Below are positions 51,010 to 61,165 of a DNA stretch of 64,000 bases, one piece after another. How positions within the stretch are numbered: the stretch's first letter is position 1; every line of letters begins with the position of its first letter. A model generated the notes under the pieces. The model saw only the letters and a list, made by a program, of their open reading frames with translations, had not been told where the DNA came from and did no database searches. The DNA comes from Ananas comosus. Lineage: Eukaryota > Streptophyta > Magnoliopsida > Poales > Bromeliaceae. The stretch spans positions 13,815,544 to 13,879,543 of the forward strand of contig NC_033627.1 of assembly GCF_001540865.1 (NCBI RefSeq). Reading direction: 5' to 3'. A program made the position numbers and the translations under genes.

Positions 51010-51335
51010 CTCTTATGGATTATAGTTTCACTCAACTTATTAGTCCTTTAGGTTTATTATCACGGGGGCAAAAAGTTAGATATCTTGTGGATCGTAGTTT
51101 CACTCAGCTTATTAGTTTTCTGAGTCTATTATTACGGGGGCAAAAAATTAGATCTATTGTGGACCGTAGTCGGCTAGGAAGTTAATTAGATCTCTTGCGG
51201 ATCGTAGTTCCGCTTAATTTATTAGTTTTCTAGATCTATTATCATGGGGGCAGAAAATTTGATCTCTTGTGGATCGTAATCCCACTTAATTTATTAGTCT
51301 TCTTGGTCTATTATCACGAAGGCAGAAAGTTAGAC
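51010..51335 (+). repeat. 72-bp minisatellite, five units
   Basis: Units start at 51010, 51082, 51154 (truncated to 38 bp), 51192 and 51264. Each reads roughly CTCTTGTGGATCGTAGTT, then CACTCAACTTATTAG, then TCTATTATCACGGGGGCA, then AAAGTTAGAT. The 72-bp period is a multiple of three, so one frame stays open across the first units (ORF 50943-51185), but there is no other sign of coding. Confidence 0.92.
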
Positions 51336-52442
51336 CTATTCTAATCTAACACCCGTATTGTTAATGCAGCATGTGAGAATCGAATTCGCACCACTAGCTT
51401 TGATACTACTGTCGTATCATTGGCACTAACCATTAATCCCAAAAGCTTGAACCGTTAAAAATACATAACCAATTTACTTAAAGTGTATAAATATGGTACC
51501 CATGGGTTTCGATTATAACTCGTTTAACCAATCTCATGCCACTTCAAATATGACTCGGTCCACCCAGTTTCACACCATTTAAGCCAACAAAAAATGCTGT
51601 AAAAATTTTAATTAAATGTACATATGAAGAAAATTTAATTATATTCTACTCCACTGTATTATACTATTTTTTTTTTCGAATATATATTTTATTACTATAT
51701 TTTATCAATCTCTGCACAGTATTTTAGATATAATTTTGTTTTTTTACATATACTATTTTCTTTTCTCATAGATATTACTAAACTATTTTTATCTCAACAA
51801 TCACTACAATACTATTAACAAAATCTATTTTTTAAACAAAATTTAATAAATTTATTAAGAGTCACCGACTAAATAGTAGAAATAATATAAAATAAAATTT
51901 CAAAATAGGCTCATTGAAAATTTTTATCAAATTATTTTCTATTATTTATATATATTTTGTTATTTTTTACATCAAAATGAGCTATATATATACTCTGCGA
52001 CTTTTAACCAATATCTCTTAGGCTTCATTTGGGATTGCGGGAAGATTGCGTTATGTATGGTGAGAAAGTACGATAGGAAAATACCCAATTTCTTTTCGTA
52101 TGTAATATTACGTTCCGCATATAACAATGATGAGTCGTTATGATATATTTTTCCGATCCCATTGGAGAATACAGAAGCATATTCTTATATGCTTTTATTT
52201 CAATTCCATTTTAACTAATAACGCAGGATAAGCCTCAATACCAAACTAATTAAGTCTTCATAGTTTTCATATAAAATAATGAGTTTTTTTTTATAGTGTA
52301 GAAATTGAGAAAAAAATAATTTAGTACAGGAATTATGAGTTTTAACCGGTATCTCTTAATAGTTTTCATATAAATTATGAATTTATTTTTTATAGTGTAG
52401 GAATTGAGGAAAAAAATAATTGAGTAGTGTCTAATCTGTAAA
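51336..52442. other. Intergenic AT-rich DNA
   Basis: No gene. A near-duplicate phrase (TAGTTTTCATATAAA and TTTTTATAGTGTAG..ATTGAG) occurs at ~52260-52320 and ~52360-52420. 52020-52260 starts GGCTTCATTTGGGATTGC and ends with an AATACCAAAC phrase, a possible MITE. Confidence 0.45.
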
Positions 52443-52846
52443 TGTAACGATCTAACCTGTTAACAATATTAACTCGCTGGGCCTAAATTACCGGCTTAAA
52501 ATATTTAAATCTAGTTATTATTATTAGTACGTTCGTCACTTATAAACTCATCCTACTCTCACATATCGGATTATCCAATATGTTAATCTGATATGGGATT
52601 ACTGGGATGTCACGTACTATCCTCGCTTAGGTGCTAACGTTTTCGTTAGGCTGACCTAATCACACACATAGTTCCAGATTCACCAAACGATCGATATGAG
52701 ATCTATTTTATATTTTCTGCTGGTAATTTGGGTCTAATACCAAATATAACGATTCGACTTGTTAGTAATAATAACTGGGTTTAAACATCTTGCACCTACG
52801 ATTTGGGCTAAACGAGTTATTATTGCTAAAAGATTAGATCGTTACA
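52443..52846. mobile_element. 404-bp element with long inverted ends (TGTAACGA...CGTTACA)
   Basis: The left TGTAACGATCTAACC and the right GATTAGATCGTTACA are inverse over about 35 bp (including AATATTAACTCG and CGAGTTATTATTGC). TG...CA termini would also fit a small LTR, but the long inverted repeats favour a MITE. The interior is GC-richer with CTCACATATCGGATT. A fragment of the same family is at about 62165-62255. No target duplication could be fixed. Confidence 0.6.
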
Positions 52847-53728
52847 GCAAAATATTAATTAAGCCTATGGAAAAAGTAAAAGTAATAATATATAGTTAAC
52901 GAGCAGAGAGCAAAATTTAGTGGGTGAAATGAATAATTCAAAACAATGGAACTAAATTAGAACTTATTCAGAAACCAAGGCTAGTTTCATATCTATATAA
53001 TACGCCACCGACACGTCCACAACCATTCTAGTGTTTTTGTACGTGGGTTGTAGCACATGGATTACAAATTACAACAAAATAAATCCATGGGCATTTGTCC
53101 CTGGTTCCTAAAGTGGTTTTAAATTATTATAAATTTCCACTGTTTTATGTTACAATATATATTTTTTTTGAATAAAATGTTACTTAAATAGTAAGATTGA
53201 AAATCTTAGACGTGTTAATGTCTGATTCAAAATTCCAGTTTCTTTTTTTTTTTTAATAAATTTTCAAACTTTCAGACCTGATAATTGTCATTCAAAATTT
53301 TAATATAGTAAAAAAAAGTGATTTATTTAGTAAAACAGTCAAAGTTAGTAGTAAATTATTAATCTTAATGTTCACGAACTAACCCAAGATTAAAATATGA
53401 TATAAAAGTATATTAATGTTTCAATTATTAGCCAAAAAAAAGGGACCTGATATATTTTAATAATTGGAAAAAGAAGTAGAATATCTCTAATAGCCCCCGG
53501 ATTCACCATGCCCACAGATAGATAACGACATTTCCAACCTCATCCTCTTGATCTTTCGAAAGAGCAATGCTATATACTTAATTCGTAATATATATNTCAT
53601 ATACACATTCCTTTCCCTTTTTTTTTTTTCTTTATCTTTTTTATCACTATATTTTTCTTTGTTATGTGCCCCTGTTCGAATCACGCTTTAAACATAGATG
53701 GGCTTAACAAGAAAAATAGATATATATC

Positions 53729-53755
<27 letters not shown>
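52847..53755. other. Intergenic DNA
   Basis: No gene seen. AT-rich; contains a single unresolved base at 53596 and a (TA)n run at 53730-53755 that abuts the next element. Confidence 0.55.
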
Positions 53756-53760
<5 letters not shown>

Positions 53761-54006
53761 TATGCTACTATACTATCAATAGTGCAAAGCCCTTAGTACT
53801 ATTGAGTTTTCGGCCGTTGGATGAAAAGATATACGGTTAGGATGATAGTGGTCCCCGATTAAATTGATAGTGGTTTTCTAGGGTTTAGTGGGTGGTTGGT
53901 TTAATAGTATAATTTAACGGGTGGAAATAATCAAAGAGTAGATCTAACGGTAGAAAACTCAATAGTACCAAAGGCTTGGTACTATCGATAGTATAGTAGC
54001 CGAACT
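53756..54006. mobile_element. ~251-bp MITE embedded in a TA microsatellite
   Basis: The left arm (AGAATTATGCTACTATACTA, then ATTGAGTTTTC) is mirrored at the right (GAAAACTCAATAGTACC, CTATCGATAGTATAGTAGCC). It is flanked on both sides by (TA)n, as if inserted inside the repeat. Similar interior wording to 17383-17634 (ACGGTT.GGATGAT, GGTTTA.T..TAGTAT), so the two are distant relatives. Confidence 0.82.
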
Positions 54007-54027
54007 ATATATATATATATATATATA

Positions 54028-54037
54028 NNNNNNNNNN
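54028..54037. other. Assembly gap (10 N)
   Basis: Ten unresolved bases directly after a (TA)n run, 130 bp upstream of the RP1 start codon; true gap length unknown. Part of the RP1 promoter may be missing. Confidence 0.95.
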
Positions 54038-54168
54038 AAAAGAAACAAAAACCAACAAAATAAAAAAATAAAAAAATGAAATAAATAATTTAAAAAACCA
54101 ACAAAACACACAATAATTTATAAGAGTAGTTGTAGTGGTAGTGAGAGTTGTAGGGAAAAAGAAAAGAA

Positions 54169-57100
54169 ATGTTGGGCACCAAATTCCCCTTCCTCCCCGC
54201 ACTCGTCCGACCGAACCACCGCCGCGCCCGAGTCCCCTTGGCGGCGCCGGACGACTCGGACCCAAGCCGAACCCCCGAGCCCGACCTCGAGCCGGACCGC
54301 CCGGTCCGAGTCAGCCCCAAGCTGAGCCGCTGGTCCCGGGCCCGCTCGATCCGGTCCGGCCGAACCCGGCTCGACTGGCCCGCTCTCCGGAAGCGAACCG
54401 CCCCGCCCATCCCCACTCCCTCCCCCTCCTCCTCATCACCGTCGGGGGAGATCCAACCGTCCGTGGCGGAGGGGGCGGAGATGGACGGTGATGGGGGAGA
54501 TAACGGCGAGATGACGGCGGGGAAGGCGATCTACATGGTCTCGGACGGCACCGGGTGGACGGCGGAGCACTCCGTTAACGCCGCGTTGGGTCAGTTCGAG
54601 CATTGCCTCATCGACCGGGGCTGCCCCGTAAATACCCACCTCTTCTCCGGGGTATTTCCGTCTTTTCAACCTTCCCCATAATTTATCCTTTTTTTGTCAT
54701 TTTAAATATGCTATATTACAGGGGTGTTTTTGAAATTTTTTAGTATAGAACATGATATATATAACTAGCATTAATAATAAGACTCTCCAATAAAAGCTCT
54801 CATTTTTAGTTGTTTTGGATAAGAGAATTAAATTCCATAGCCAACAATGAACTCAATTTCAACTTCCATGTACACTAATCTACGCCCAAAACAATGCTAT
54901 GTGAATGCCTCTCAGAGGAGAGAAAGACCAATTGCTTCTTCCGAATTCGGGGTTCTTCTCCAATCCTGCATTGATGCACGTTCATTTGATCAAGCAAAGA
55001 AGCTCCATTTCCGAATTTGCGAAGCTGGCTTTGAGAAAAACCGCGATTTGCTGCCTAAATTCGTAAAATTGTACTCCGTATGCGGTCGAATCGATGTTGC
55101 CCGCCAACTGTTCGATAAAATGCGCAAGGGAAACTTAGATGTCTTTGTTTGGACCGCGATGATTTGTGCGTATGTTGGTAATGGGAGCCCAATTGAAGGT
55201 GTTAAGTTGTTCGTCGAAATGCTTGCAGACGGAGTAAGACCGGATTCATACACCTTCTCGGCGTTGTTGAAGGCCTGTGCCGATTTAGGTTCGCTCCGTA
55301 TTATTCGGGAATTGCATTCGATGATAGTTAAATGGGGGTGCTCTTCTTGTTTATCAGTTGCGAATTCTCTCATTCATGCTTATGGGTCTTTTGGAGATGT
55401 GGATTGCGCGCGGAAGGTTTTCGACAGAATTGAACACCGAGATGTTGTCTCCTGGTCGTCTATGATCCAGGCGTGCTCTCGTATAGAAAACCATGCCGAG
55501 TCCATCTCGTTGTTCTCCGCTATGCAATTTGAGGAGCTCCTCAGGCCCAATGATCTTACGATAGTTTTGCTCTTGCCTGCGTGTGGGTTCTATTCCTCTT
55601 TGAGAAAAGGACAAGCTATCCATGCTTTTGCTATCCGGAATGGATTTCGAGAAAACCCAATTGTTGGCTCCGCGCTTGTCTCAATGTACTCTCGGTGTGG
55701 GGAGCCCGCGATTGCTTATAGCGTCTTTAATGACCTGGACAGAAAGAACATTATTCTTTGGACTTCGATGATTGAAGGGTTTGCGTTGAACGGAAAGTTC
55801 GATTTGGCCATGGACTTATTTAAGACAATGCAGGAATGCGGGCTTAAGCCGAATTATGTCACTTTGGTTGTCGTCCTATCTGCATGCAGCCATGGCGGCC
55901 TTGTTGATGAAGGACTAGAAATTCTTAAAACTATGCCGCAAAAGTTCGGGGTAAAGCCGGGGGTTGAACATTATGCATGTGTTGTTGATATGTTGGGTAG
56001 GGTCGGAAGGTTAGTCGAAGCTGAAAAGTTTATACAAGGAATGAGTATTAAGCCAAGTGCGAGTGTGCTTGGGTGCTTGCTTGGAGCATGTCAAGTGCAT
56101 GGTAATGTCGAGATTGGCGAGAGATTGGCGTCTAAGCTCTTTGGGATTGAACCTAAAAATGCTGCTAACTATGTCATCTTGTCTAATATCTATGCCTCTA
56201 GTGGGAGATGGGATGATGTTCGTCGTGTGAGGCGTTTGATGTCGGAGAGAGGGTTGTCTAAAGAGACTGGGTGCAGCTGGATTGAGATAGGAAATGAGGT
56301 GCACGTTTTTAGGGCACACGATTGATCACACATTTAGAGTCTGACAGTACATTTGAATTTGAGGAGGATTCGGTGATCAGATAAATAAGGTAGGTAATGT
56401 GCAGTTAAAGAATTATTTGTCGCTTAATGTCCAAGAAGATGAGAAGAAGAAGAAGATAGTAAGATGCTAACTTGTTCACAGTGACCCCCCAAAGTTAGTA
56501 CTGTTTTTTCCGATTGATATATTGCGGTCACCGTAGTCTTTTGTTTTGCACTCACTATCGATACATGGAAATGATATAAAATAGCTTTTACGTTTCAGGA
56601 GAAAAGATTTATTAACTTCTTTTTTTGATATTGTCTCGCTTCAGGTCGAAGACATGGACCGGCTAATGGAGATCGTAAAGCAGGCAGCAAAAGAAAATGC
56701 GCTGATACTCTATACACTCGCTGATTCTTCCATGGCTGCATCTGCCAAGCACGCCTGCGATCTCTTTGGGGTTCCTTCTGGCGACATCCTCCGGCCCACC
56801 ACTGAAGCCATTGCTGCCCATCTCGGTGTTGCCCCCTCTGGGATCCCCCGAGGCGGCCGGAAGGCCCACCTCACAGAAGATTACTTCCAACGAATTGAAG
56901 CTGTCGATTTCACCATCAAACAAGATGATGGGGCCCAGCCGAAAAACCTAAACCGTGCTCATATCGTCCTTGTCGGCGTTTCCCGTACTGGGAAGACACC
57001 GCTATCGATATACTTAGCTCAGAAGGGATATAAGGTGGCGAATGTTCCAATTGTGATGGGTGTGGAATTGCCAAAGATGCTCTTTGAAATTAATCAGGAG

Positions 57101-57544
57101 AAGATCTTTGGCTTGACAATAAATCCGGTGGTTCTTCAAACTATAAGGAAAACGAGAGCCAAGAGTCTAGGGTTTCATGGTGAGATGAGGAGCAACTATT
57201 CGGAGATGGTCCATGTGAAGGCAGAGTTGGAGTATGCAAGTCGCATTTTCACTCAGAATCCAGTTTGGCCGGTGATTGGTAAGAATTTACTATAAATCCC
57301 TATTTGTCGTATCGTATTATGTGAGTTGCGAGTTCATCATGAATGTGATTTTAATAAGAATTCCCTTCTAATAATAAACTCAACTGCTTTTATGTTGTTG
57401 TTGAAATGGTAAAATGGTTGTTTTTTTTATTCTGTCGCAGAGGTTACAGGAAAAGCTATAGAAGAAACTGCAGCTGTGGTGGTGAGAATGTACCATGATA
57501 GAAAGCACAGATGCTCGATGCCACGCATTTCTCGACGGTACTAA
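54169..57544 (+). CDS. RP1: PPDK regulatory protein (RP1), chloroplastic
   Basis: Bifunctional enzyme that inactivates pyruvate, phosphate dikinase by ADP-dependent Thr phosphorylation and reactivates it by Pi-dependent dephosphorylation; central in C4/CAM leaves. Three exons: 54169-54651, 56645-57278, 57441-57544 (GT-AG), 406 residues. The N-terminal ~115 residues are Arg/Pro/Ser-rich (transit peptide and linker). The conserved domain starts at [16 protein letters not shown] (about 120-135), continues through [11 protein letters not shown] and DFTIKQDDG, and holds the P-loop GVSRTGKT (272-279), [28 protein letters not shown], and ends [10 protein letters not shown]. Intron 1 (1,993 bp) contains a complete PPR gene on the same strand. 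An internal ATG at 54481 would remove the transit peptide. A short run-on frame past exon 1 and exon 2 is intronic. Confidence 0.95.
54847..56325 (+). CDS. PLS-class pentatricopeptide repeat protein, E type, nested
   Basis: Organelle RNA-binding protein, probably for C-to-U editing or RNA processing. Intronless, 492 residues, entirely inside intron 1 of the RP1 gene and on the same strand. Repeats run from about residue 25: [73 protein letters not shown] and [20 protein letters not shown], alternating P, L and S lengths. It ends with an E/E+ tail ([33 protein letters not shown]) and stops before any DYW deaminase domain. The first ~25 residues could be an organelle presequence. GC content is ordinary (about 45%), unlike the GC-rich RP1 exon 1. 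Frame uninterrupted, so probably functional. It must have its own promoter in the 195 bp before the ATG or be carried on RP1 pre-mRNA. Confidence 0.95.
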   Translation: MNSISTSMYTNLRPKQCYVNASQRRERPIASSEFGVLLQSCIDARSFDQAKKLHFRICEAGFEKNRDLLPKFVKLYSVCGRIDVARQLFDKMRKGNLDVFVWTAMICAYVGNGSPIEGVKLFVEMLADGVRPDSYTFSALLKACADLGSLRIIRELHSMIVKWGCSSCLSVANSLIHAYGSFGDVDCARKVFDRIEHRDVVSWSSMIQACSRIENHAESISLFSAMQFEELLRPNDLTIVLLLPACGFYSSLRKGQAIHAFAIRNGFRENPIVGSALVSMYSRCGEPAIAYSVFNDLDRKNIILWTSMIEGFALNGKFDLAMDLFKTMQECGLKPNYVTLVVVLSACSHGGLVDEGLEILKTMPQKFGVKPGVEHYACVVDMLGRVGRLVEAEKFIQGMSIKPSASVLGCLLGACQVHGNVEIGERLASKLFGIEPKNAANYVILSNIYASSGRWDDVRRVRRLMSERGLSKETGCSWIEIGNEVHVFRAHD

Positions 57545-59076
57545 CATTAAGATACTACTTATATACATCCTGTGTATTTACGTGTGCAATTAAAAAGGTG
57601 AAAAGTTGTATAGTTTAATGCTCTAAAAGGGCAATTGAATCAGCATGTAACCCTTTATCCTTTAGAAATGTGATAAACAAACAATAAAGGCAAGAGAGAT
57701 ATGATGCTTTAACCTTCTTAAAATGCTGACGAAATCGCGAACTTCGTTTCTTCGTTGTACTGTGAATTATTCTGCCATTGTAAGTGAATTTTAACATGAA
57801 AAATGAAGAGGGGAAATGTCAAATTTTTGGGTAACAAAATTAAGCAATCTTAGTTTGTTTGTCTTTGATGGTCTCTGAACTCTTTTATGTTAGAAGCACC
57901 TAAAAATTGTTACAATAATTGTTGATGAGTTCTGATACAAACTATAATTGTTTGTTTGGTTTGTTTTTGTGCTGATTGGATTCAATCAGTTTTCCAGCAG
58001 GTGATGCTCTGTTTGGATGCAATGAATAGGAGAGAAGAAGAGGAGAAAATGAAGAAAAGAAAAGAATATAAAAGAAAAGAAAGGAAAATTGGTTTGTTTT
58101 ATTCTTTTTTCTCTCTTTTTATCTCCACTTCCTGAGGGTGAGGAAAACAAATAAAACATGTTGAGGAGGCTTATTTTTTATTCTTTTATCTCTGGTTCCT
58201 TTTCCTGTACCTTGCAAGTTTCCTATTAAATGAGATGATGATTTTCCCCTCCTTTTCTCTCCATTATAATAAATGGAGCACTAAACTAAAGTATGTTCAT
58301 CATTTCATGTCATCTTTTTCCTATTCTATTAAAATAGATGATTGATTATAGTACAAGCAATTGAATTTGGGTTCCAAAAGAAAAATTAAGCAAAGTGCTT
58401 TATGTGATAGAGATGAATTTAACTTTTCAATTTAGCTAAGGCCCACCTTGAATGCAACCCCCATTAACAAGCAGCTTTACAAGGAACAATATGGTCCCAT
58501 TTCACTCTATAAGAAGTAACTAACAAGTAACAATTATCATACTCAAATGCCAGTTTCTCCATTCACAAAATGAAAAACTCCCCAAAAGAGGAAAGAAACT
58601 CCCCACCTTCAAAAAAAAAAAAAAGAGAAAAAAAAAATAGCAAGTAGAAGGACAAGCCAACTCACAATACCACTCACTAACCCAAAATAACAGAATGGGG
58701 AAGCTTACAACCCATATAACTTTGTCTTAGAACAGCCCAAATTGAAACCACAAAAGCAAAATCAGAAACAAAAAACAGAAGGTGAAAATTTACTATCAAC
58801 AACAAAATGACACATTAAAAAAAAAAAAAAAAAAAAAAAAAACTTTTCTCCTTTTTCCCTACTTTCAGAGAGTACACTACTTCCCCTTTCCTCCTAACTA
58901 TTCTAGTGTTCTCATGGTTCCCTTTTGTACCAGTAATGCAACTTCTCGTTTGTCCCCCCCTCCTTTAATAGTAGCACTAACAATAATAGTTTTTGAAAAT
59001 GTTAAACTTTTTCTTTTTGGGTTGGTATTATATATATTATGGTTTGTATCCACATTCAAGCATGTCCACTGCATCA
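57545..59076. other. Intergenic DNA between RP1 and the membrane-protein gene
   Basis: Converging 3' UTRs at both ends; no gene between. A- and GA-rich stretches at 58020-58160, an A-run at 58817-58841. No repeat family recognised. Confidence 0.6.
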
Positions 59077-61165
59077 CTAGGCATCTGAGTCACCTTGGGT
59101 CATCTTACCCATGGAGAGAGTGAAGTAGAGCAGTATCAAAGTTCCCATGCTGGACCTGCTCAAGCCAAGTTAATTAGTGTTAAAGTTATAACTTAAACCA
59201 GTCCTCTTCAATGATCAAGTGAATACATCTAACTCCGCGTCTGTATGACCCTATTTAAGCTTTTGCTTTCAGCTACAATCATCTCCAGTACGATGTTTAA
59301 TAAACAAAATAGTTCGAAAGTTGCAGTTGGAGAAATATCAATATCAAATAGTACTGCATTTTGGCCCAAACAGATCACAAGTACTAGTTCAAACCTAAAT
59401 AAAGGGGCAATGTATGGTCATCAAATCCATGTACCAACAAAAATATCTAAATTCACAAAGTTCTAAGAAGATATTCCTAATAATTGTCCTACAGTTGACA
59501 AAGCCTTGTACTTATGGACTAACAGAGTGTTTGGTTCATCAAAATTATTCCAAAATATAATTTTTCGGCGAAAAAAATCATTTTTCATTCATTTAATTCC
59601 TTAAATTTTTATCTAGAAAATAAAAATTATAAAAAAGAATGTTGCTTTTGTGAAGAACCAAACAGCTCTGATCTTCCTGTGTGTATGAATATGGATCAAC
59701 CAAATTAAGACCAGTAAAACCATTTTATTTTATGAAAAATTAACTAGGATCAATTACATAAACTCTATTTACGCGTAACAACAACCGACTCTGCATTAAT
59801 TACATGGACGGCATAAATTTAATTGTTTAAACCACCTCGGAATCGTACCTACCTAGGTATTCAATCCTCTAGAACCTAATATTTGATGCACTATCACCTA
59901 AGTTATTGGACACTTATTATTATATTTTTTATTTCTTTTCTTAAAAAAAAAAAAAGATACATAGAAAAAAACGACAACCATTTATGGCTCTGCAATTAAC
60001 GTCCAAATGTTTCGTATTATACGAAACACCGCTTCCAAAGCGTCCCTACACGGTCGCACGAAGCGAATATGCGACCGCCCCTCGAAACGTTGCGTTATTG
60101 GTCGATCGCGACCGTCCGTTTGGGTTTTGATCAAGCCGCGTCCGCATGCGACACGATTATGCGTGCCGTTTCGTCCAAGCTCCACTAACGGCCCACCTTA
60201 TTCCACCCGAAACGTGGGCCAAAAGCTACACGTTAATGGGCCCACCAAACGTGCCACGTGGCCAAGCCGGCCCAAAAGATATAGTGAAAAAAGGCAGGGG
60301 GGTACTTTGGTCATTTGACTTACAGTGTGGCGAAGACGAAGAGGACCCTTCTCGGGTCGAGCCACGGCGAGTGTCGGCGTGCGATTCGCCGACACTTCCC
60401 CCCCGGTGGCGTCGCGGTCGGCGCGGCGGTGAAATGACCGTTTTGCCCCCCATCCCCCGCCACGTGTACCACGATCGTGGGCTTCTCCCCGGGCCCACCT
60501 GATATGTACAGGTCATCGAATGCATTTAAATCACGACCGTCCAAAATAGGGATTTTTTTTCCGAAAAACACGGTTGCTAAAAAGATAAGGACGAGATTAA
60601 AGGATAAATCCAAACACGTCGCTGACGTAATCTAACCCGAATTCGAGTCGAACCGAGTCGAGCTAGTCAACTCACCGGGTAAGGTCGCGTCTCCTCCTCC
60701 GCCGTTTCGCTGCGACCCCTTGCGCGAGAACGATTTCACCAACTTTTTTTTAAAAAAAATTCAAATAAATTCATCAAAAATTAGAGAAAAACTTAAAAAA
60801 AAAACTACGGGAAAAAAGAGAGTAAAGAGGGTTTAATGTACGGGTTGAGTCGGGGCCGAGTTTGGATCGTCGCCGGCGAGGAGGGAGAGGGCGCCGATGT
60901 CGAGGGCGACGAAGCCATCGGACGGCTCGATCGCGCTCAGGTCGGGATCTCGACGGTCGGATTCCGCCGAGGGGGCTGCGGCGGCGGCGGCGATCGCCTT
61001 CGCTCCGGCGCCTCCTAAACCCTAAACCCCCACGCGAATCGAACCGATTCAATGAAACAGGAAACCCCAAAAAAAAAAAAAAAAAGAATAAGAGGAGAGC
61101 GGGGAGAATAAGCACGAAAATTGAGGAGAATAACTACTACTCACGGGTTTGGAATTATCCGCCAT
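59077..61165 (-). CDS. Small single-pass membrane protein, conserved in plants, five exons
   Basis: Function unknown. Exons on the minus strand by splice consensus: 61145-61165, 60842-61021, 60676-60742, 60324-60498, 59077-59155; total 522 nt, 173 residues, phases fit at every junction and the last exon ends in TAG. Exon 1 is only 21 nt (MADNSKP). The middle is acidic/Ala-rich (DGFVALDIGALSLLAGDD), then LVKSFSRKGSQRNGG, then PWLDPRRVLFVFATLSSMG and TLILLYFTLSMGK, one transmembrane helix near the C-terminus. I recall plant proteins with the SRKGSQR and WLDPRR..FFATLSSMG motifs but no name. The weakest boundary is the exon 2 acceptor, where two AG sites lie 7 bp apart; only one keeps the frame. 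Intron 4 (1,168 bp) holds a MITE and a GC-rich, promoter-like patch. Confidence 0.8.
59523..59670. mobile_element. Short MITE in intron 4 of the membrane-protein gene
   Basis: CAGAGTGTTTGGTTCATCA at the left; the right end reads, in inverse, CAGAGCTGTTTGGTTCTTCA. 148 bp, AT-rich interior. No clear target duplication. Confidence 0.65.

Noticed and set aside
60009..60025. 17-bp palindrome TTTCGTATTATACGAAA
   Set aside because: Resembles a recombinase site at first sight, but there is no second site or recombinase, and it is short enough to be chance.
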